Of a stretch of DNA of 64,000 nt, positions 16,124-24,302 are shown piece by piece. The notes under the pieces were generated by a model. It saw only the letters and a program-made list of their open reading frames with translations, had not been told where the DNA came from and ran no database searches. Both the position numbers and the translations under genes were made by a program. The stretch is from Companilactobacillus hulinensis (GTDB taxonomy: Bacteria > Bacillota > Bacilli > Lactobacillales > Lactobacillaceae): NCBI RefSeq assembly GCF_003946555.1, contig NZ_RHOO01000006.1, forward strand, positions 1 through 64,000, in the 5' to 3' direction. Positions within the stretch are counted from its first letter, which is position 1. Every line of letters starts with the position of its first letter.

Positions 16124-16768
16124 ATGGCACATGACCCTATCAAATGCGTGGAACAAGTTCCCATCTTCAAAGGTGCTCCAAGAAGCGTTATTGAAGCACT
16201 GGCTAAAGTATCTGTTCACCAAAAAAAGATCAACAATGGACAAATGATCTACTCGCCTGGTGACCCCAATGATCGATTAATGATCGTAGATTCTGGAAGA
16301 GTTCGTGTCTTTAGTTACGCTGACGATGACCGCGAGCGTACACTCTACATGCTGCGTTCGCGTGACGTTGACTTAACTGGAGCATTATTCACCAGTCACC
16401 AACATCACAATTTTGCACAGGCCGCTGAACCAACCGAAATATGTTATTTGAAACAAGACGCCTTCAAAGACGTCTTAAAGAAATACCCTGAAATGGCACT
16501 GTCTTTGGTTGACATACTGGGCGAGAGATTAACATCACTAGAACAGCGTGACGTCACCGATACTCTATTAACTTCTAAGGAACGACTCTATAACTATCTA
16601 CTAGAATTACAAGGCCAATTCAATAGTTCAAACTTCAAGCTTCCAGTCACAAAAAAAGACCTAGCGTCATATTTAGGGATTACTCCTGAAACACTAAGTC
16701 GGCAATTAAAATTATTAGTTGCGGAAAACAAGATAAAATTAGATAAAAGAGAATTTACGATTCTCTAG
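16124..16768 (+). CDS. Crp/Fnr-family transcriptional regulator
   Basis: The 214-residue protein has an N-terminal cyclic-nucleotide-binding-like beta barrel (about 10-125; GQMIYSPGDPNDRLMIVDSGRVRVF) and a C-terminal winged helix (about 150-214) with TKKDLASYLGITPETLSRQLKLL as recognition helix. Only two cysteines are present (near 8 and in EICYL), so an Fnr iron-sulfur cluster is unlikely; it is closer to the Flp type of lactic acid bacteria. The stop overlaps the convergent DUF421 stop in the palindrome CTAG. Confidence 0.85.
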   Translation: MAHDPIKCVEQVPIFKGAPRSVIEALAKVSVHQKKINNGQMIYSPGDPNDRLMIVDSGRVRVFSYADDDRERTLYMLRSRDVDLTGALFTSHQHHNFAQAAEPTEICYLKQDAFKDVLKKYPEMALSLVDILGERLTSLEQRDVTDTLLTSKERLYNYLLELQGQFNSSNFKLPVTKKDLASYLGITPETLSRQLKLLVAENKIKLDKREFTIL

Positions 16769-17394
16769 TACGTGTAAGCAATTATTTTACCGTTAATATA
16801 ATTAGCGAGATAAATATCAGCCACATCCAAATTTTGTTCCTTTAGTTTGCGTTCGACCCATTCAGGATCACGACCAATCATCTCTAATTCATCAGTATTG
16901 ATCTTACCGTCCAACACAACTGGGTACTTGATATTTTCTTCGTCATTCATAATGATAGTTAACTGACCATTCTGTTCAAAAACAGCACGCTTCACATTAC
17001 TTATATCGGTAACGCCAGCAGTTCGCAGTTTAAACGATAAGTCGGAAGCTGACAATCCATTACGTAAGGCAAGATCAACATCGATCTTGCCGTTTTTTAC
17101 GATCATTTTAGGTGAACCAATTATCATTCTTCTGAAGTAAACATTGTGATTCGACAAGAACTTGGCGATAAACACTATCAATGTCCAAATTATCAAAACC
17201 AAGGTAAATTGGAATGTCGTGATGCTAGAGTTGTAGATCATACCACCAACGATTCCACCAAGTACATAATTTTGAAGCTGATCAATGGCACTAGTTGGAG
17301 CAATATTGCTCTTACCAAAAAGATTGATCTGGATAACCATGAAGAGAAATCCAATCGTTAACTTCAATGCTAAATTACCATATGATATATCCAT
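16765..17394 (-). CDS. DUF421 (YetF-like) membrane protein
   Basis: Three N-terminal membrane helices (about 8-90) precede two small soluble domains of the DUF421 type (MIIGSPKMIVKNGKID, then LSFKLRTAGVTDISNVKRAVFEQNGQL). It starts at an ATG behind GAGGAGAAA, ten bases after the DUF3290 gene, with which it forms the usual lactobacillus pair. Function is unknown; related YetF proteins have been linked to spore or envelope processes in bacilli. Confidence 0.85.
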   Translation of the reverse strand: MDISYGNLALKLTIGFLFMVIQINLFGKSNIAPTSAIDQLQNYVLGGIVGGMIYNSSITTFQFTLVLIIWTLIVFIAKFLSNHNVYFRRMIIGSPKMIVKNGKIDVDLALRNGLSASDLSFKLRTAGVTDISNVKRAVFEQNGQLTIIMNDEENIKYPVVLDGKINTDELEMIGRDPEWVERKLKEQNLDVADIYLANYINGKIIAYTY

Positions 17395-17404
17395 AATTTC
17401 TCCT

Positions 17405-17851
17405 CTACTTCACCAAATTAATCTGACTGGAATCAACGATGCTGGCCCTATTCAAAGTGTAACTATTGACATTATTATCAAAACTGACACGATAATAATT
17501 CTTGCCGGCTTTTATCAACATCCCTTCAGTCAGACTAGAGCTATTCGAATAAAGTTTTTTCTTGGGAATCTTCTTTTCTTTTGAAATCGAACGCATCAAT
17601 GTCAGAGTTTGATTAGTCTGATTATTAATATCGATCTGTTTCTCGTAATTGTTGTAGTTGATTCCAAAAAACAATGCGATTGCAAAAACAAAGATAATTG
17701 CTAAATCACGGTATTTGTTATCTCTGCGATTCCTAAAATACAAAACTCCAGAAACAATCAAAGCAATGGATAGCCCCAAAATTACCAGGATAAATAAGAA
17801 ATTGGGTTCTTGATTCTGTTCATATAAATGTTGATACGAGTAAAAAGTCAT
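17405..17851 (-). CDS. DUF3290 membrane protein
   Basis: The 148-residue protein has two membrane helices (about 18-40 and 48-68) and a soluble C-terminal half (KKKLYSNSSSLTEGMLIKAGKNYYRVSFDN). It starts at an ATG behind GAGGGGAAATTGC. The immediate DUF421 neighbour and order match other lactobacilli. A TATAAT-like box near 17891 probably drives both genes. Confidence 0.82.
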   Translation of the reverse strand: MTFYSYQHLYEQNQEPNFLFILVILGLSIALIVSGVLYFRNRRDNKYRDLAIIFVFAIALFFGINYNNYEKQIDINNQTNQTLTLMRSISKEKKIPKKKLYSNSSSLTEGMLIKAGKNYYRVSFDNNVNSYTLNRASIVDSSQINLVK

Positions 17852-18039
17852 TGCAATTTCCCCTCAAATTCATAAAGCACTATTACTATTATAATATACG
17901 AAAAAAGTTGTTCTCTATTAAAAGAGACCAACTTTTTAAAATAATTAATTGCATTTTTCATTTTCTCTAAATCAAAATGTTTTCTGCTTATTCGCTTAAA
18001 ATCTTTTTTGAATGTAGTAGTACGTTCAATGCTAATCAT
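17848..18039 (-). pseudogene. Truncated YafQ/RelE-type toxin remnant
   Basis: The first 33 residues (MISIERTTTFKKDFKRISRKHFDLEKMKNAIN) match the start of YafQ-type mRNA interferases. The rest, including the catalytic His/Asp region, is missing. Instead the frame runs through a hairpin (17900-17936, AAAAGTTG...CAACTTTTT) and the promoter of the DUF3290 gene to a chance stop. The partner antitoxin upstream is complete. The toxin is therefore inactive; the hairpin may terminate on both strands. Confidence 0.75.
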
Positions 18040-18307
18040 TTAGTTCGTTCCACAATTCATCTACAGAATTAAACTTTCTTAGATTACCAGATTCAGCTTC
18101 TTTTCTAGCTGCAATATTTTGAGGATTTTCTGCACGTGGTTTAAATGGGAGTGCATTATCGGTCAACGACTGCTTTAAGAACATTGTAATGGCAGTCGAT
18201 AAATCCATTCCCATAGACTTAAATAATTCTTGGGACTCTTCTTTTAATTCTGGATCTACCCTAATGCTAATTCTTTTATCCTTATCACTACTATTTATTT
18301 GTTGCAT
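18032..18307 (-). CDS. dinJ: RelB/DinJ-family antitoxin, orphaned
   Basis: The 91-residue protein starts at an ATG at 18307 behind GGGTGATA, preferred over an upstream in-frame start. It has a ribbon-helix-helix start (KDKRISIRVDPELKEESQELFKSMGMDLSTAITMFL) and a toxin-wrapping tail (NLRKFNSVDELWNELND). It overlaps the toxin remnant by eight bases. Without a working toxin it may persist as an autoregulator or through anti-addiction against related modules. Confidence 0.82.
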   Translation of the reverse strand: MQQINSSDKDKRISIRVDPELKEESQELFKSMGMDLSTAITMFLKQSLTDNALPFKPRAENPQNIAARKEAESGNLRKFNSVDELWNELND

Positions 18308-18397
18308 CAATATCACCCGTTTCCAATGATGTTTTGACCATAATAGCATGTATGACACACGTTGTGTACCGTTATGCTTCTAAGTTACAAGTAATCA

Positions 18398-18904
18398 TTA
18401 TTTATTCCAAGGAAAATCCAAACTAATATTATTATTAAACTCACGCTGACGCATCAACTTCTCCATACGCTCAGCTTGTCTTTGCTGATAACCTTGACAA
18501 ACAAACTTGTATTCATCAGTATCAGGAACCACTTCAGGTAATTCAATACCTCTTTCAACAACTACAAATGATGAGAAACAAGTCAAACCTAAGAATCTCT
18601 CACCAGTCTTCAAATGTTCGCCAATAATCTTCGTAAATACTTCTATCGAACGCTTACCAACACCAGATACGTACGATTCAGTACACATCGAATCCTGCAA
18701 TCTAAATGGCAGAATGAAGTTAACCTGATCAACTGAAGCTGTGACAGTCTCGATTCTAGCAACACGGGAAGCTGGAATTGAAGAATTATCATCAATGGTA
18801 GCGAGTATCTTGCCACCGAATACTGTATCATGTTCATTCAAATCCGAAGAGAATACTCGATGATTACTGACTGACAAAGTTTGTGAAACTTTTAAGGATT
18901 TCAT
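18398..18904 (-). CDS. Acyl-CoA thioesterase, hotdog fold (YciA/YkhA-like)
   Basis: The 168-residue protein shows the acyl-CoA hydrolase signature: NEHDTVFGGKILATIDDNSSIPASRVAR (about 24-50; FGG and the acidic catalytic region) and QVNFILPFRLQDSM, then VEVFTKI-like strands. It cleaves medium or long acyl-CoA thioesters in the cytoplasm. It is a single gene with GAGGT upstream of its ATG. Confidence 0.82.
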   Translation of the reverse strand: MKSLKVSQTLSVSNHRVFSSDLNEHDTVFGGKILATIDDNSSIPASRVARIETVTASVDQVNFILPFRLQDSMCTESYVSGVGKRSIEVFTKIIGEHLKTGERFLGLTCFSSFVVVERGIELPEVVPDTDEYKFVCQGYQQRQAERMEKLMRQREFNNNISLDFPWNK

Positions 18905-18997
18905 AGTTTTACCTCGTAATATGATTAATTACTATTATTATACTAGAAAAAATCCATAGACAATTGATCAATAACCGTAGTATATGATTAGACGATT

Positions 18998-19390
18998 TTA
19001 AACGTCTAATTTCGTACGAAGCGCTTCAGTCAAAGTAGCCGAAAAATTAATATTTTGTTCTTTACCTAACTTAACCAAATATTCAGGAACGGTGACATTT
19101 TTCCTGACTGTCTTAGGATTATTTCTACGATATTCATCCATATCTATCGAAATAATCGTTTTAATATCATTTTTGGAACAGTTAATATTTTCAAGATCTG
19201 TAGCCTTTGGATATTCAGTCATATCCTCCAACATAATACCTACTGCATCTTCAGCCATTAACAGCGCATCCCTCAAATCTTCACCCTGTGTCCAAGTTCC
19301 TCCATCGACATCGGGAATTTCAACTGTATATCCCTTATCTTCAGGATGCAAAATGACCGGATAAATTAATATATTCCTTTTATTCTCCAT
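18998..19390 (-). CDS. hicB: HicB-family antitoxin
   Basis: It starts at MENKRNILIYP (19390), eight bases after AAAGGA, rather than at the ATG that abuts the hicA stop. The N-terminal half is the degenerate RNase-H-like HicB fold (YPVILHPEDKGYTVEIPDVDGGTWTQGEDLRDALLMAEDAVGIML). The C-terminus (KNVTVPEYLVKLGKEQNINFSATLTEALR) is a ribbon-helix-helix DNA-binding part. It neutralises the HicA ribonuclease and represses the operon. The order is hicA then hicB. Confidence 0.88.
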   Translation of the reverse strand: MENKRNILIYPVILHPEDKGYTVEIPDVDGGTWTQGEDLRDALLMAEDAVGIMLEDMTEYPKATDLENINCSKNDIKTIISIDMDEYRRNNPKTVRKNVTVPEYLVKLGKEQNINFSATLTEALRTKLDV

Positions 19391-19411
19391 TTTTAAAAGT
19401 CCTTTCATCAT

Positions 19412-19600
19412 CTATCTAATCCTAGCCTTACGTAATATTGATTGTTCTAATCTTTTTTTTAACTCTTTCGAATGGATTGGAATCGGGATAGATATTTTAG
19501 TTACTGGATTATACATCTTCAAATGTGATCCTCTTTGAGATTTTTCAATAAAGCCATGTTGTTTTAATAACCTAACTAACTCTCGAGGCTTCATAGTCAT
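19412..19600 (-). CDS. hicA: HicA-family mRNA interferase toxin
   Basis: The 62-residue protein has the double-stranded-RNA-binding-like fold with the catalytic-histidine motif RGSHLKM (His near residue 26) and PIPIHSKELKKRLEQSILRKA. It cleaves mRNA independently of ribosomes. The ATG at 19600 follows GAGGA. All key features are intact, so the hicAB pair should work. Confidence 0.88.
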   Translation of the reverse strand: MTMKPRELVRLLKQHGFIEKSQRGSHLKMYNPVTKISIPIPIHSKELKKRLEQSILRKARIR

Positions 19601-19678
19601 TAAAAGTGTTCCTCATTTCTTTCAATTATACACATTAATACTCATAATCAGCAATTTTTGTGCATAATCAAAATTACG

Positions 19679-19702
19679 AAAAAAGACCACATCTCTGTGG
19701 TC
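19679..19702 (-). terminator. Terminator of the WxL-like surface protein gene
   Basis: On the minus strand AGACCAC, AGAGAT, GTGGTCT and a T-run follow the stop codon at once. Confidence 0.85.
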
Positions 19703-19706
19703 TAAA

Positions 19707-21713
19707 TTACACACTATCTTCAAAATCCCAACTAAGTTCAGCACTATACGTACCTGCTCTCAAAAATGCATCATCGATATATAAAAGCAGACCGTTTTCT
19801 TTGTCCCAACCAATTGAATCAAAATTCTCACCAGCTGTTGTCTCATGCAAAAGCACCTTATTATCAAACAAATCTACATAATTACCGTTGTCATAATATC
19901 TGACACTGGCAGCGAGAATATTTCCCATGGTATCTGAGAAAGGTGTCTTCTGTGAAACGTAGGCTTTCTTACCTTGCTTGTCACGTCTTTGATCATTGAC
20001 TTTCACAACATTGCCATTTGGTGCGTTGTGTTCATCATCACGATATTGAAGTGTCTTATTGTCAGTTGGTCTGATCTGACCAAAGTTCAAATCGTCCACA
20101 GACACACTGAAACCATCCAACACGTAATTGATTGTCTCCGGAGTCCCCTTGGTCATATAAACTTCGTTAGTATTTGAATTTCCATACGCATAAGGTGTAT
20201 AAGTCAGTGCATCTTGACCAGTTACACCAGCAACTGTCGTTCTCACTTCGACTGAATGGCTTCTAATATCTACTCCATCATAATCCAATCCCGTGATAAC
20301 CAAGTCGTCTGTACCATCTTCATTATTATTAACGATTGAGTACTCACTCGGATCCAAGACTGTTCCATCTAACTCAACAGTATCTACCTTAGTTCCAGAA
20401 TACAGTGGTATTACGTAGCATCCATCTTTCAGAACTCCTTTATCACTGTTTTCAGTTATAACGGCGTTATACGTAACCTTATCGTCATTGGTAACACCAT
20501 TCAGAATATGATCATCATTATTTGATTGATAAGTCTCGTTCTTCACACTATTAGTAATGGTCAGATCAGGCTTATTGATAACTGTCAATTTGGCCTGATT
20601 GGTCGTTAGTGAAGTACTACTTATAAGACCATATTTGAACGTTAACTTGGCTTGATAAGTCGTTCCATCATCATCCATCGTAGTATTCGGTACTGTATAG
20701 GAAAGATAGTCACGATAGTCAGACGCCGTACTCGTGGCAACTGTAGTCTTCTTTCCATTTTGATCATATCTATACCATTCGATCGTTATTTTACCGTCAG
20801 CATCATCATTATCACCGACTGTACTACCTTGCATATCAAACGTTGCATCATCACCAATATCAACAGTCTGATCATCCAGACCACCACCAACAATTACAGT
20901 AGTTGAATCTGAAACGGTTGAACCATTAGGATTATGTAAGGTACCAGTTACCTTTACCTTCCCAATTGCACCGTCCTTAGCAACCAACTCTGTTGTATTA
21001 CCACCATTATCAGAATCCTTGGTAAAATCAGCTATGTCAGGATTATCAACTGTATATGTAATAGTTCCGTTAGCATCGCTTGGAGTAGGATATCCATGAA
21101 CGTGAGTGGAATTATTAGAGATATTACTGTTGGATGAATTGTACAAGTATTCATCATCAGCCGTGACTTTCAAACCAGTGGCATTAACCGGATCCTTGGC
21201 ATGTACTGCAGTTACTTGAGAATAAATATGCGTCTTTAATAACCAACCAGTGGCATAATTCCAATATTGTGTATCTAGTTGATACCAAGTCGTACCAATC
21301 TCTGTCGGAGTAACAGGCATGTTCATCTTTTGCCCACCGTCTCCTTTGGGAACTTCAGTCCAGGTCTCTCCAGCATCTGTTGTCTTGTACCATCTATAAT
21401 GGGCACCGTCAAAAATACCTCCAAGAACTGACCAAACAGATCTTCCGGCACTAGTACGAATAATAATCTGCTGCCCAACTTGAGTATAGTAATCATCTTC
21501 AGGCTGCAGTGAGTATCCATTGGTCAACCAAATACCCAAAATTTTTACAACATCTTTATTAGGCTTCTCCATTGGTTTAACAACTACTTCCTCAGTATCA
21601 TCAGCTTGAGCAATATCAGTTTCGTACCTATCAACAGTTCTGATAGATATGATCAATAGAACACTAAGGCAGAACAATCCTAGAAACATCTTCTTTATTG
21701 GGTGTCGTTTCAT
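19707..21713 (-). CDS. Secreted multi-domain surface protein with WxL-like C-terminus
   Basis: It starts at MKRHPIKKMFLGLFCLSVLLI (21713), a clear signal peptide, with GGAGAA upstream. The remaining roughly 640 residues are acidic, Thr/Asn/Asp-rich beta-type repeats of Ig-like style, including VDIGDDATFDMQGSTVGDNDDADG and a TITNSVKNETYQ domain. The last 110 residues start LNFGQIRP and end AGTYSAELSWDFEDSV, which corresponds in position to the closing strands of WxL domains (usually W-T-L; here W-D-F). Such domains bind peptidoglycan non-covalently. It lacks LPxTG. It could act in adhesion or in a surface complex. Confidence 0.72.
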   Translation of the reverse strand: MKRHPIKKMFLGLFCLSVLLIISIRTVDRYETDIAQADDTEEVVVKPMEKPNKDVVKILGIWLTNGYSLQPEDDYYTQVGQQIIIRTSAGRSVWSVLGGIFDGAHYRWYKTTDAGETWTEVPKGDGGQKMNMPVTPTEIGTTWYQLDTQYWNYATGWLLKTHIYSQVTAVHAKDPVNATGLKVTADDEYLYNSSNSNISNNSTHVHGYPTPSDANGTITYTVDNPDIADFTKDSDNGGNTTELVAKDGAIGKVKVTGTLHNPNGSTVSDSTTVIVGGGLDDQTVDIGDDATFDMQGSTVGDNDDADGKITIEWYRYDQNGKKTTVATSTASDYRDYLSYTVPNTTMDDDGTTYQAKLTFKYGLISSTSLTTNQAKLTVINKPDLTITNSVKNETYQSNNDDHILNGVTNDDKVTYNAVITENSDKGVLKDGCYVIPLYSGTKVDTVELDGTVLDPSEYSIVNNNEDGTDDLVITGLDYDGVDIRSHSVEVRTTVAGVTGQDALTYTPYAYGNSNTNEVYMTKGTPETINYVLDGFSVSVDDLNFGQIRPTDNKTLQYRDDEHNAPNGNVVKVNDQRRDKQGKKAYVSQKTPFSDTMGNILAASVRYYDNGNYVDLFDNKVLLHETTAGENFDSIGWDKENGLLLYIDDAFLRAGTYSAELSWDFEDSV

Positions 21714-21828
21714 AATCAGTTCTCCTTGTATACAAAATAATTTCATATTGATTATCGCAAATACTTATGAAGTATTATTTTCAGTAATCAATAAATTATT
21801 TTTTATAAATTGATATTATATTTTATAC

Positions 21829-21882
21829 AGCAAATAGGCCTATCAGCTCAACATTTCAATTGAACTAACAGGCTTATTTAGG
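21829..21882 (-). repeat. Twenty-base-pair hairpin in a divergent gap
   Basis: AAATAGGCCTATCAGCTCAA and TTGAACTAACAGGCTTATTT are inverted. Three A-C mismatches on the plus strand become G-U pairs on the minus strand, so a leftward RNA would pair along all 20 positions. No T-run follows. The rest of the gap 21714-21994 holds only promoter-like AT-rich DNA. Confidence 0.5.
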
Positions 21883-21994
21883 ACGATATACGTATCGTCA
21901 ATCACTTTCAAATTTTAAGTATATGCATAGATTCCAGTTATGATGTAAAAATATATTGTGTCTTCGGTATAATACCTAGGTAAGGGAGATCCTC

Positions 21995-23716
21995 ATGAAT
22001 ATTTCTAATAACAAAAAACAATGGATCAAATCACTGACAGTAGTCCTACTCTATATTCTGCTAGCAGTAATAATGACCATTACTCTGAATACCAAAGGAA
22101 TCATCTGGGGTGGAGATGACGCTCCATTTCATATAGGAAGACTTGTATCCATCAAGCATTCATTCCAATATGGCAACTTTATCCCCAATATTTCCACTTC
22201 CAATTTCCGGCTGATCGGCTATGGAATAAATATTTTTTATCCTTGGGTAACTATTGCTCCAATAGCAATATTATTGATGATTTTTAATAATCCGATTACT
22301 GCATTTTATACCGGTATCGGCATTTATTTCTTCATATCATTTCTAATTAGTCATTGGGTAATGATGAAGTTCTCCAAGTCATTTTTGAATTCAATTATCT
22401 TTTCTTTGTTTTATAATTTATCGACATATATGCTAATAGATATTCTTCCACGAACAGATGTAGCTGAGTTTATCGCAATGATTATTTTACCAATATGCTT
22501 TTTAGGATTTTATAATGTGTTCTTTGGAGACTTTCGCAGTTGGAATATTTTAGCAATTGGCATGTCAGCACTTTTATTAACACACTTATTATCAACAGTT
22601 ATTTGTGCATTCTTTTTCATCTTTATCCTGATTCTGTACGCCATCAAATCCAATCACTACTGGCAACGCTGCAAATCTCTGATCAAAGCGGTCATAGCAA
22701 CAATTGGAGCCAGTGCCATCTTCTTGTTGCCATTCTTGAATGAGATAACTTTCCAACCTTATGCACAGCCATCACCATATATTCTCAAAGGAAAAGTCTT
22801 ACTCAAGATACTACGTGCTAGTTTAATTAACAGCAGCATCCAAAGTTATGATGGTAATACGTACAATCTTGGGATATTTTTGATAACTTCTCTAGTATTA
22901 GGATTAATCTTTTTTTACAAACTTTCACCGTTATATCAGCGTATTTATACATTAGCCTTTTTATCCTTCTTCATGGCAACTGACGTGTTTCCTTGGAGCC
23001 TATTCCAAAACACTCCCATTCGCGTGATTCAATTTCCATTCAGGTTTTTGATGATAGCCACATTACTTACGGCAGTCATTGCCAGCAAACTATTAATAAT
23101 GGTGATAGAAGAATTCAATCTTCAAAAACTCCAGATTGTCATCGTTTCACTTCTTGCAATCATTCTCTGTTCATTCTGGGTCTCGTCAGCCAATATTGCT
23201 AAGAATCAGGAATATATTAATAATCAATACAGGACTTTGACCGAACGACAAGTCAAAACTGATAACTTCTATGAAGACTATTATGAGCAGTACTCACCCA
23301 AAGCTGCCGGAAAGAATATCAAATCTACAGCTTGGAATATAGGCCAGATCAACAACGATCCAGTCGTATTCCATCCCCAGACTAAAGGAGACTCAATAGT
23401 TATTCACATTGGTGAACAACCTAAGAACAGTAAGATTGAATTACCAATTATTCGCTACAAAAATACCCGTGTAAGTTTGAATAATAAGAAGATTGAATTC
23501 ACAACAAGTAAAAATGGCACCGTTCAGGTGAATACCAAGCACAAAATGAAACATCTGACATTCAAAGTAACTTATCACAAAGACAATCTGATTCTATTCA
23601 GTGCTGCGCTATCCATTGTATTTTGGGTATACCTGTTATATAGGTTCAAATTAGACAGTAAAAGGTTGCCTTATAAGTTATACTTATTATCAAATAACAA
23701 ACTAAGTTCAAATTGA
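21995..23716 (+). CDS. YfhO-like / PTPS-related polytopic membrane protein
   Basis: The 573-residue protein has about 11 membrane helices. The first extracytoplasmic loop is IIWGGDDAPFHIGRLVSIKHSFQYGNFIPNI, the acidic loop (DDxxFH) typical of GT-C-like membrane transferases. A soluble region of about 120 residues lies near the C-terminus before a final helix. The ATG follows AAGGGAGAT. Such proteins are thought to transfer glycosyl groups from lipid carriers, but the substrate is unknown. It is followed at 13 bp by a DUF2628 gene. Confidence 0.65.
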   Translation: MNISNNKKQWIKSLTVVLLYILLAVIMTITLNTKGIIWGGDDAPFHIGRLVSIKHSFQYGNFIPNISTSNFRLIGYGINIFYPWVTIAPIAILLMIFNNPITAFYTGIGIYFFISFLISHWVMMKFSKSFLNSIIFSLFYNLSTYMLIDILPRTDVAEFIAMIILPICFLGFYNVFFGDFRSWNILAIGMSALLLTHLLSTVICAFFFIFILILYAIKSNHYWQRCKSLIKAVIATIGASAIFLLPFLNEITFQPYAQPSPYILKGKVLLKILRASLINSSIQSYDGNTYNLGIFLITSLVLGLIFFYKLSPLYQRIYTLAFLSFFMATDVFPWSLFQNTPIRVIQFPFRFLMIATLLTAVIASKLLIMVIEEFNLQKLQIVIVSLLAIILCSFWVSSANIAKNQEYINNQYRTLTERQVKTDNFYEDYYEQYSPKAAGKNIKSTAWNIGQINNDPVVFHPQTKGDSIVIHIGEQPKNSKIELPIIRYKNTRVSLNNKKIEFTTSKNGTVQVNTKHKMKHLTFKVTYHKDNLILFSAALSIVFWVYLLYRFKLDSKRLPYKLYLLSNNKLSSN

Positions 23717-23729
23717 GAGGACAATTATT

Positions 23730-24035
23730 ATGTTTGCGAACCTAATAAATAGACATACTAGAGAGGTCAAGAATGTCAAAGTAGGATTCTCTTGGACCGA
23801 ATTCTTTTGGGGGTTTTGGCCCGCAGCATTTCGTGGAGACTGGAAATGGTTCTTCATTATAATACTGGCTGACATAGTTCTAGGAGTATTCACTTGGGGT
23901 GGCGGCTCACTACTAATTAATTTTATTTTTGCATTCTTCTACAACAAACTATATGTCAAAGACCTGTTGAATAAAGGATTTGAACCTTCAGACAATGGTG
24001 ACTATAATGTCTTGGCATCACAAGGTTATATTTAA
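23730..24035 (+). CDS. DUF2628-type small membrane protein
   Basis: The 101-residue protein has the sequence pattern VGFSWTEFFWGFWPAAFRGDWKWFFI followed by a second helix and FFYNKLYVKDLLNKGFEPSD. This is the DUF2628 layout, a short juxtamembrane Trp/Phe-rich hairpin. It has a GAGAGG site and probably shares a transcript with the gene before it. Function unknown. Confidence 0.75.
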   Translation: MFANLINRHTREVKNVKVGFSWTEFFWGFWPAAFRGDWKWFFIIILADIVLGVFTWGGGSLLINFIFAFFYNKLYVKDLLNKGFEPSDNGDYNVLASQGYI

Positions 24036-24042
24036 AACTACA

Positions 24043-24092
24043 AAAGGAACATGAATTCCAGCTTCAGATTGGGATTTATGTTCCTTTTTTTG
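24043..24092 (+). terminator. Rho-independent terminator
   Basis: AAAGGAACATGAATTCC pairs with GGGATTTATGTTCC, followed by seven T. Confidence 0.85.
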
Positions 24093-24155
24093 TACACATA
24101 TACAATTATTAGATTTTTTTAATTTTATGCTATTTTTTTTAACAAAAGGCTTATA

Positions 24156-24169
24156 CTGTTTTTAAACAG
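24156..24169. promoter_or_regulatory. Operator-like palindrome before the ABC operon
   Basis: CTGTTTTTAAACAG is a perfect dyad, and its left half recurs as CTGTTTAAA at 24181. It overlaps a TATACT (-10-like) box at 24152. A repressor site is likely, but no regulator gene is adjacent. Confidence 0.45.
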
Positions 24170-24209
24170 TGACCCTATACCTGTTTAAATAAAATACGAG
24201 GTACGCTTT

Positions 24210-24293
24210 ATGATCAAAAATGCAGATAGATTTAATACTTTGAATAGAACAGAAACAGTTAAGGAAAACTTATATCAAAAATTAATAGAATAA
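24210..24293 (+). CDS. Possible 27-residue leader peptide before the ABC exporter
   Basis: An ATG at 24210, nine bases after GAGGT, opens 27 codons (MIKNADRFNTLNRTETV...NLYQKLIE) ending at TAA 24293, nine bases before the ABC gene start. It has no cysteine, no double-glycine cleavage site and no hydrophobic stretch, so a bacteriocin precursor is not supported. It could be a coupled leader or a chance frame. Confidence 0.35.
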   Translation: MIKNADRFNTLNRTETVKENLYQKLIE

Positions 24294-24302
24294 GGTGATT
24301 TT

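Noticed and set aside
24210-24293. Bacteriocin precursor for the ABC exporter
   Set aside because: The short frame has no leader cleavage site, cysteine, Ser/Thr-rich core or hydrophobic stretch.
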